In this document: positions 22,169-28,220 of the stretch, in pieces | Layout: each line of letters opens with the position of its first letter | Position numbering within the stretch: the stretch's first letter is position 1 | NCBI GenBank assembly: GCA_934183165.1 | Contig: CAKPRZ010000012.1 | Span: 1-28,220 of the forward strand | Direction of reading: 5' to 3' | Length of the DNA stretch: 28,220 nucleotides | Origin: an uncultured Bacilli bacterium | Lineage (GTDB): Bacteria > Bacillota_I > Bacilli_A > RF39 > UBA660 | Notes under the pieces: model-generated | Seen by the model: only the letters and a program-made list of their open reading frames with translations | What the model was told of the DNA's origin: nothing | Database searches by the model: none | Position numbers and translations under genes: made by a program

Positions 22169-22965
22169 AAAGTATCCACCATCCTATCAGTGTCCATTAT
22201 AACTTCATCTAACAAATTGTAAAAATTTAATTTTAATGATAAATCAATCATTTTAGGAATGTTAATACCTGATTTTAATAAATAATTATCATGTTTTAAT
22301 ATTTCATTAACATTACCTTCTAAATCAACTTTCTTATTATTTATAAAAATAATTTTATCAGACAAAATTGCATTTTCTAATTTGTTTGTCGTATAAACAA
22401 ATGACACATCATACTTATCAATTGCTTCCTTTATAATATTAATTATATCGTTATATTCCTTAAATGTTAATCCCTCAAAAATATCATCTAAAAAAACTAT
22501 TTTAGGATTGTATATCAATAAAGAGGCAAGTTCCACTTTTACCTGTTCATAATTAGATAAATCATTAATTTTCTTTTTCAATATTTCCTTTATTTCAAAA
22601 AGTTCTGAGATCTCATTTAATTTAGTTTTTATTTCTTTTTTTGAAAAACATAAATTTTCTAATGGAAAAATAATTTCATCTATTACTTTGTCACAAACAA
22701 ATTTATTTTTCAGTGAAAAAATACTACATCCTATCATTAAAGAATATTGTTTAATATTTTTCTTATTTAAATTAACTTCACTTAATGTAATTTCTCCATG
22801 ACTTTGTAAAATGCCACTTAATATTTTAATTAATGTTGTCTTACCACAATTATTAGAACCAATGACACAATTAATTGATTTATTTTGTATAGAAAATGAC
22901 AAATTATCAAATATTTTATTTTCTGAATAAGAAAAATTTAATTGATCAACAGATAAAATGTTCAC
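22159..22965 (-). CDS. EcfA1-like ABC ATPase, partly degenerate
   Basis: 268 residues. Walker A GSNNCGKT (36-43) is intact. The Q-loop Gln is missing (CSIFSLKN, 80-87). The signature is LSNYEQ (136-141). Walker B is IVFLDD (156-161), with Asp161 in place of the catalytic Glu. The switch His is Thr (192 or 193). It can probably bind ATP but hydrolysis should be weak. It starts at a GTG (22965) with GAGGTGAT upstream. It is first in the ecfA1-ecfA2-ecfT-truA row that energises vitamin and metal uptake in Bacillota. Confidence 0.65.
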   Translation of the reverse strand: MNILSVDQLNFSYSENKIFDNLSFSIQNKSINCVIGSNNCGKTTLIKILSGILQSHGEITLSEVNLNKKNIKQYSLMIGCSIFSLKNKFVCDKVIDEIIFPLENLCFSKKEIKTKLNEISELFEIKEILKKKINDLSNYEQVKVELASLLIYNPKIVFLDDIFEGLTFKEYNDIINIIKEAIDKYDVSFVYTTNKLENAILSDKIIFINNKKVDLEGNVNEILKHDNYLLKSGINIPKMIDLSLKLNFYNLLDEVIMDTDRMVDTLWR

Positions 22966-22991
22966 CTACTATCACCTCGAGTTTTTATATT

Positions 22992-23020
22992 ATTATACTA
23001 TATGCTTTTTATTTTTTAAA
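22992..23020 (-). promoter_or_regulatory. Probable promoter of the ECF-truA operon
   Basis: Minus strand TTTAAA (23020-23015, weak), 17-base spacer, TATAAT (22997-22992), 27 bases before the GTG start of the first gene. Confidence 0.45.
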
Positions 23021-23029
23021 CATTTTTAT

Positions 23030-23052
23030 AAAAAAAAGTACCATAGGTACTT
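23030..23052 (-). terminator. Terminator of the short-chain dehydrogenase gene
   Basis: A 7-bp perfect stem (23046-23052/23036-23042) with a 3-base loop is followed on the minus strand by a T-run (23037-23030). It overlaps the stop codon of the dehydrogenase. Confidence 0.8.
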
Positions 23053-23806
23053 AACTCAATTTCCTTTTTTGAATTTTATAAGCTATTCTAGCAGCCAACT
23101 TAGTTGGAGCTATTGCCGTGAGAAATCTTACTACTTTCATCTTAAATCCTGGAACTATTATCAGTTTATGATTAAACATTCCTCTTATACCACATTCAGC
23201 AACTTCTTCTGCTGAAAGTTGTTTAACCGAAAATTTAACGTTAGCAACTTTATTAAAATTTGTTTTAACGGGACCTGGACATAAACATGAAACAACAACT
23301 TTTGAATTCACTCTTCTTAATTCTTCATAAATAGATGTAGTTAATCTTAAAACATAACTTTTAGTTGCATAATAAGTAGCCATTAATGGCCCTGGTGCAA
23401 AAGATGCCATCGATGCAACATTTAGTATATATCCAGAATTTCTTTTTTTCATATCTTTTAAAAATAATTTTGTCAACACATGTAATGCTTTTATATTAAC
23501 ATTTATCATTTCCATTTCTTTGGATAAATCAGTTTCATCAAAATAGCCACAATCACCAAATCCGGCATTATTAATCAAAATATCAATTTTTTCATTTTTT
23601 GTTACAATATACACTTCTTTCAATTTACTCTCATTTGAAAGATCAGCAACAATTATTTTAACTTTAGCTCCTAGTTTATCCTGAATTTTTTGTAATTTTT
23701 CTTTATCACGAGCAACCAAAATCAATTCATGTCCTTCTTTAGCTAATATTTTTGCCATTTCTAAACCAATTCCAGAAGATGCTCCAGTAATTAATGCTTT
23801 CACCAT
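23051..23806 (-). CDS. Short-chain dehydrogenase/reductase
   Basis: 251 residues, classical SDR. The NAD(P)-binding TGASSGIG is at 7-14, NNAG at 79-82, the catalytic Ser in NVASMAS (about 132-135), and Tyr145-x3-Lys149 (YYATKSY). ARDKEK after the second strand suggests NADP preference (Arg33). The C-terminal tail is basic. Resemblance is to the DltE/YqjQ-like group of SDRs; the substrate is unknown. It is monocistronic, with its own promoter (23838-23866) and terminator. Confidence 0.88.
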   Translation of the reverse strand: MVKALITGASSGIGLEMAKILAKEGHELILVARDKEKLQKIQDKLGAKVKIIVADLSNESKLKEVYIVTKNEKIDILINNAGFGDCGYFDETDLSKEMEMINVNIKALHVLTKLFLKDMKKRNSGYILNVASMASFAPGPLMATYYATKSYVLRLTTSIYEELRRVNSKVVVSCLCPGPVKTNFNKVANVKFSVKQLSAEEVAECGIRGMFNHKLIIVPGFKMKVVRFLTAIAPTKLAARIAYKIQKRKLS

Positions 23807-23837
23807 TTCACCACCCTAAAAGTTCTATCACAATAAA

Positions 23838-23866
23838 ATTATATCATGAAGAAATAATAGCTTCAA
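23838..23866 (-). promoter_or_regulatory. Promoter of the short-chain dehydrogenase
   Basis: Minus strand TTGAAG (23866-23861), 17-base spacer, TATAAT (23843-23838) with TGA just before it (extended -10). Confidence 0.65.
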
Positions 23867-23876
23867 CTAATTAAAC

Positions 23877-25154
23877 TTATATCTTTTTTAAATTTTTATT
23901 TTCAATTAAAGATTTGCTAATATTTTTATATTCTGTTGCTTTAGAGGTATCATACTTTGGAGCTTCTTGGTTTAAATAAATCTTATTTGTTAAATCAACA
24001 GAAATATTACCCATTTTTTGTTTTATCTCTAATTTAAATTTTGAACTATATTCACTGTTTTCTTTTACTTCTTTGCTAGAATAATTAATACTACCTACTG
24101 TTTCTTTTTTATCCTTATCAGCATACATTTTTAGATCAAGATCAGTATTTTTTCCCTCAGCTTTTACTGTTCCCTCAACATAGAAATCATCTGAGGTATA
24201 AGCTACTTTATATCCATCACTAGAACCCTCTAGATTAAGACTAACTGATGAATCTTTATTCCCAGCAAATAATTCAATATCATAAATTCCTTTTGTCTTT
24301 TCATAATTACCAAATATAAGTGTATCACTACCTAATATTGCTTCTATTTTAACTATTTTCTTATTTGAAGTATATATTGAAAAAGTTCCTGCTTCACCTT
24401 CTTCTATATCAGAACCAATAATAGCTGATTTCAAATCTTTTTTTACTGTAGCTAAATCCCTTGAAGAAAAGAGTTTTTCTTTAAGACCAGTTAATTTACT
24501 ATTGTTATAAATTTCTGTAACAATACCTTCTGCAACATTATAAATATCTTTATTTTTTAATAAAACGCTATATTTATCAGCTGAAATTGAATTAGTCAAA
24601 ACTTTTGTAGATGATTTTTCTTTAGAAAACTGTTCATCTGGTATCTTATCATAAATTTGTCTACCAATAACCGCCTTTAATTCATTTAAAGTATCTTTTG
24701 AAACAGTCACATTATCTTCTTTTTTAGTCGATGAATTTTCTGTTCCAGATAAATCAATATATTTAACTTTATTATCTGTCATATCTTTAAAATATAATTT
24801 ATTATTTTCAAAATAAATTTCTTGATTAAATGAATTATCAGAGTTAGAACTATTCTTATCATCTAATTTAAACAACATCTTTAAATAGAATATTTTTTTA
24901 GAACTATCTAAATAATAATCAGAATCATAATTAACATTAGCACTGTTTCCTAATTTAATAGTCCCTGTTGATTTAACTTTAGTTTTACTCTCATTACTTA
25001 AATTATTACTTAAAGATCTATATCCACTATTAAATGCTGAAGACAAATAATCTAACATTACTCTTTTTGGATTATACTTATTTAAATAAACACCATATCC
25101 TATTAATCCAAATGAAGTTAATAATAATAAAACCCCTAAAATTTTTCTTTTCAT
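23877..25154 (-). CDS. Membrane-anchored extracellular protein of unknown function
   Basis: 425 residues from the ATG at 25154, with GAGGTG upstream; a TTG one codon earlier is less likely. Residues 5-24 form an uncleaved membrane anchor without a lipobox. The rest is polar, Ser/Asn/Lys-rich, probably beta-rich and outside the cell: repeated strands such as IYFENNKLYFKDMTDNKVKY and the regular D/K-S pattern after 280 resemble LolA/YfkI-like barrels or DUF6583-type proteins. I cannot place it in a family. It follows tsaD by 57 bases with several TATAAT-like boxes between, so it may have its own promoter. Confidence 0.7.
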   Translation of the reverse strand: MKRKILGVLLLLTSFGLIGYGVYLNKYNPKRVMLDYLSSAFNSGYRSLSNNLSNESKTKVKSTGTIKLGNSANVNYDSDYYLDSSKKIFYLKMLFKLDDKNSSNSDNSFNQEIYFENNKLYFKDMTDNKVKYIDLSGTENSSTKKEDNVTVSKDTLNELKAVIGRQIYDKIPDEQFSKEKSSTKVLTNSISADKYSVLLKNKDIYNVAEGIVTEIYNNSKLTGLKEKLFSSRDLATVKKDLKSAIIGSDIEEGEAGTFSIYTSNKKIVKIEAILGSDTLIFGNYEKTKGIYDIELFAGNKDSSVSLNLEGSSDGYKVAYTSDDFYVEGTVKAEGKNTDLDLKMYADKDKKETVGSINYSSKEVKENSEYSSKFKLEIKQKMGNISVDLTNKIYLNQEAPKYDTSKATEYKNISKSLIENKNLKKI

Positions 25155-25211
25155 CAATCACACCTCACCTATTATATTATATATAATACAACATATTTTA
25201 AAATTTGTACA

Positions 25212-26234
25212 CTAAAACAACTTTACCGTTGAAACTGCATTAATATCTAACGATGATATACGACCCTTTTTAAAAGCAAAATATCCAGCTGCCGCTATCA
25301 TCGCAGCATTATCAGTACAGCAATTTATATCGGGGAAAATGTAATTTATATTATTCTTCTCACATACTTTTATTAAACTTTCTCTAATACCACTGTTAGC
25401 CGCTACACCCCCAGCAATTATAAGATTTTTAATTCCTAGTTCAGTTATTGCTTTATTAGTTTTTTTAGCAATTATAGAGGATACTACGTCTTGAAATGAT
25501 GTAGCTAAATCCTCCTTATTAATTATATTACCTCTTTGCTTTTCATTATGTGCTAAATTTATTACCGCACTCTTAAGACCACTAAAACTAAAATTATATG
25601 AATTATCGTTAAGTGGTATTGGAAGATTATATGTATGTTTACCCTTTTTTGCCATCCTATCGATAACTGGTCCCCCAGGGTAACCAACATCTATAACTCT
25701 AGCAACCTTATCGTAACATTCACCTACAGCATCATCAAGAGTTGTACCTAAAACTTCAAATTCATATTCTTCCTTCATATACACAAGTTCAGTATGGCCA
25801 CCACTAATGACTAATGCTAGTGTAGGATATTCAATATCTTTAATTAAATTATTAGCATATATATGTCCAGCTATGTGGTGTACTGGAACAAGTGGTTTAT
25901 TATAAACAAAAGATAAAGTTTTAGCAGCTTCCAAACCGACTAGTAGTGATCCTATAAGTCCTGGTCCATATGTTACCGCAATAGCATCTACATCTTCAAT
26001 CTTCATTTTCGCCTTTTCTAGGCACTCTTCAATTACTATTGTTATACTTTTAACATGATTTCTACTTGCTATTTCAGGAACTACACCACCAAATTTAGTA
26101 TGAATATCTATTTGTGATAAAACAACATTTGATATTATTTCCTTGCCATTTTTAACTATAGCACATGCTGTTTCATCACAACTTGATTCTATACCTAATA
26201 TATATATATTATATATATCTTTTATATCTTTCAT
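25212..26234 (-). CDS. tsaD: tRNA N6-threonylcarbamoyladenosine synthase subunit TsaD
   Basis: 340 residues, ASKHA fold. GIESSCDETACA (14-25), the metal-binding H-x3-H at 120-124 (VHHIAGH) and VISGGHTELV identify TsaD. With TsaB and TsaE it transfers threonylcarbamoyl from its AMP adduct to A37 of ANN-decoding tRNAs; TsaC is not in the window. The start follows the rimI stop directly (TAAATG). The N terminus is about eight residues longer than usual, so a later start is possible. Confidence 0.96.
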   Translation of the reverse strand: MKDIKDIYNIYILGIESSCDETACAIVKNGKEIISNVVLSQIDIHTKFGGVVPEIASRNHVKSITIVIEECLEKAKMKIEDVDAIAVTYGPGLIGSLLVGLEAAKTLSFVYNKPLVPVHHIAGHIYANNLIKDIEYPTLALVISGGHTELVYMKEEYEFEVLGTTLDDAVGECYDKVARVIDVGYPGGPVIDRMAKKGKHTYNLPIPLNDNSYNFSFSGLKSAVINLAHNEKQRGNIINKEDLATSFQDVVSSIIAKKTNKAITELGIKNLIIAGGVAANSGIRESLIKVCEKNNINYIFPDINCCTDNAAMIAAAGYFAFKKGRISSLDINAVSTVKLF

Positions 26235-26642
26235 TTACATCATCTCTTTTTCCATTAATAGTGCATCAAATTCACCATAATAATTTTTTCTAATTGCTTT
26301 ATTTATAAATCCTATTTTCTTATATAAATCAATAGCAATATAATTATTTTCTCTTACCTCCAAGGTAATATTTTTAATATTTAACTTTTTTCCTATTTCT
26401 ACTAGTTCATTTAATAATTTAGTAGCAATTTTATTGCCTCTATATACTTCATCAACAAACAAGTCATCAATTTCAAACCTATCAAATATGTATTCATAAG
26501 ATAAAAATCCTACTATATTGTTTTTATCTACATAAACTAGGCAAGAAAAAAAAGGATTTTTTTCAAACGAATTTTGAATTTGTTCTTTATTTGACATTTT
26601 CAATAAAAGTTTATCATCAGAATTATTTATTTGATATATCAT
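26235..26642 (-). CDS. rimI: RimI-like GNAT acetyltransferase
   Basis: 135 residues. DLFVDEVYRGNKIATKLLNE is the GNAT acetyl-CoA motif (R-G-N-K-I-A), and ENNYIAIDLYKKIGF is the C-terminal motif. RimI acetylates the N terminus of ribosomal protein S18 in enterobacteria. The place between tsaB and tsaD is the standard Bacillota location. It overlaps tsaB by 20 bases and abuts tsaD. Confidence 0.88.
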   Translation of the reverse strand: MIYQINNSDDKLLLKMSNKEQIQNSFEKNPFFSCLVYVDKNNIVGFLSYEYIFDRFEIDDLFVDEVYRGNKIATKLLNELVEIGKKLNIKNITLEVRENNYIAIDLYKKIGFINKAIRKNYYGEFDALLMEKEMM

Positions 26643-27261
26643 TAATTTTTTCCTCAGCCTCAGTTAATTTCAAGTAATTAGCATCTATACTATGAACATT
26701 AACTGATTCTTTATCCTTATATGTATTAACTATTTTCAAAATATCAGGATCATATTTTATAGTATTCATTTCAAATTTATCATTAGATACAAAAACATAA
26801 TTATCACCCAATTTTTCAAGAGCAATTAAAAGTGTATCCAATTTTATATATTGTTCCTTAAGTACAATATTATAGTTAGAATCATATACTGCAGAATAGA
26901 CAAATCCCCTTCTAGCATCAATTAATGGTACAATAAAATCACATTTATTACTATTAGATACGGCCATAGCTTGCAAACTAGATATTGTTGTAATTGGAAT
27001 ATTTAAAGACCAAGCAAAAGTTTTACATATTGTTATAGCTATTCTAACGCCTGTAAAAGAACCTGGACCATTAACCAATATAATTTTATCCACAGTCTTT
27101 GGGGATATTTCATTTTTATTAAATTGTTCTTGAATTAATGACAATGTATATTTTGACAAATCCTTATCAAATTGTTTTTTTATTTCAAATAATACTTGAT
27201 TATCCTCTATCAAACCACAATATAAAAAACTAGATGAAGTATCTAGATAAAAGATTTTCAT
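26623..27261 (-). CDS. tsaB: t6A synthesis partner TsaB
   Basis: 212 residues, non-catalytic paralogue of TsaD. YLDTSSSFLYCGL at the N terminus and VNGPGSFTGVRIAITICKTF (64-83) are the TsaB signatures. It bridges TsaD and TsaE in the threonylcarbamoyl transferase complex. It overlaps tsaE by 4 bases and rimI by 20, so the four genes are one translation-coupled unit. Confidence 0.93.
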   Translation of the reverse strand: MKIFYLDTSSSFLYCGLIEDNQVLFEIKKQFDKDLSKYTLSLIQEQFNKNEISPKTVDKIILVNGPGSFTGVRIAITICKTFAWSLNIPITTISSLQAMAVSNSNKCDFIVPLIDARRGFVYSAVYDSNYNIVLKEQYIKLDTLLIALEKLGDNYVFVSNDKFEMNTIKYDPDILKIVNTYKDKESVNVHSIDANYLKLTEAEEKINDISNK

Positions 27262-27710
27262 AATACAGCCTCACACAAATCTTCATATTGACGTCCATGT
27301 GGAACAAATGTTAATGTTCTAGTATTTTCATCTATAACTTTAAATTTTATATCTAATCTCTCTGGTGGCAAATATTGCTTAATAGTATCAGCCCATTCAA
27401 TAATGGTAACCCCATTTTTGTTAAAATAATCTTCAATACCAAGATCATCAACTTTACCATCAAGTCTGTAAACATCCATATGATATAATGGCATTTCACC
27501 ATTAACATACTCTTTAATAATGTTAAATGTAGGAGATGTAACATTTTCTTCAATCCCTAATGCTTGTGCAAAACCTTTAGTAAATATTGTTTTACCACTT
27601 CCTAAATCTCCTTCTAGACAAATTACCATATTGGGAAATTTTTCGGATTCAATATTTTGAGCAATTTCTATTGTCTCTTTTTCACTATATGTTGTTATTT
27701 TATTATCCAT
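27258..27710 (-). CDS. tsaE: t6A synthesis ATPase TsaE
   Basis: 150 residues. Walker A GDLGSGKT (34-41), VTSPTFNIIKEY and HMDVYRLDG, then TIIEWAD, are the TsaE family motifs. It is the ATPase that resets the TsaB-TsaD complex. The ATG at 27710 has GGTGAT four bases upstream and is preferred over a start 18 bases earlier. A possible promoter, TTGTAT (27756-27751), 18 bases, TATAAT (27732-27727), would give a very short leader; its spacer holds a 10-base T-run on the coding strand. Confidence 0.93.
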   Translation of the reverse strand: MDNKITTYSEKETIEIAQNIESEKFPNMVICLEGDLGSGKTIFTKGFAQALGIEENVTSPTFNIIKEYVNGEMPLYHMDVYRLDGKVDDLGIEDYFNKNGVTIIEWADTIKQYLPPERLDIKFKVIDENTRTLTFVPHGRQYEDLCEAVL

Positions 27711-27804
27711 TTTTATCACCATAATCATTATAACAAAAAAAAAATATCTTATACAATATATAATTACAATATTGTGTAAAATATTTAAATTAAAACAAAA
27801 AAAA

Positions 27805-27912
<108 letters not shown>

Positions 27913-27981
27913 AACTTATAGAGAAATAATTCTCTGAAAACTTAGATAACGTGATTAGATCTAATCAAATTAACAAATTAT

Positions 27982-28220
<239 letters not shown>

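Noticed and set aside
27353..27553. A 66-codon minus-strand frame inside tsaE.
   Set aside because: It is out of frame within a clearly coding gene and has no independent signals.

Overview
The window is AT-rich DNA with strong AGGAGG-type ribosome binding sites, TTGACA/TATAAT promoters and frequent extended -10 boxes. Stop-start overlaps show that TGA is a normal stop codon. Gene order is that of a low-GC Bacillota: ecfA1-ecfA2-ecfT-truA-rplM-rpsI, tsaE-tsaB-rimI-tsaD, and pssA-psd. An uncultured, probably host-associated member of Bacilli or Clostridia is my best guess; I cannot name a genus. Almost everything is on the minus strand. The exceptions are a phospholipase C-like gene and a broken surface-protein fragment.

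Right part (about 13.1-28.2 kb) is mostly core genome. Read in the direction of transcription it holds 23S (partial) and 5S rRNA, the t6A genes tsaE-tsaB-rimI-tsaD, a membrane-anchored protein, a short-chain dehydrogenase, a strongly degenerated ECF-transporter module, truA, and rplM-rpsI with a leader RNA. These are followed by a sortase-like protein, a convergent zinc-dependent phospholipase C-like gene, an Abi_2 protein translationally coupled to an HtrA protease, and a pssA-psd-hydrolase operon for phosphatidylethanolamine synthesis.

Left part (about 0-13 kb) is accessory. A GNAT / CorA-like membrane protein / ABC exporter operon (12.9-9.5 kb) is driven by a promoter whose spacer contains an 11-base G tract, a candidate phase-variable switch. 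Remnants of surface-protein genes follow (9.5-8.25 kb): a stand-alone DUF11-like domain, a truncated adhesin-like gene and a truncated amidase. Then comes a defence island. First is a three-gene operon that looks like a reduced Qat system: QatB-like, QatC-like (QueC fold), and a small protein with a HEPN-type RNxxxH motif where QatA and QatD would be expected. A Fic protein follows. Last is a tightly packed operon of an Mrr-type nuclease with a coiled coil, a MazG-like pyrophosphohydrolase, a small ORF interrupted at a perfect -1 slippery heptamer, and a PD-(D/E)XK-DUF2075 nuclease-helicase. The first 300 bases hold a compact set of nested inverted repeats that could be a structured RNA.

The best candidates for something undescribed are the QatB-QatC-HEPN operon with its long hairpin-containing leader, the Mrr-MazG-smallORF-DUF2075 operon with its frameshift site, and the G-tract promoter. 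All functional assignments rest on motif reading and remembered family knowledge; no search was run.
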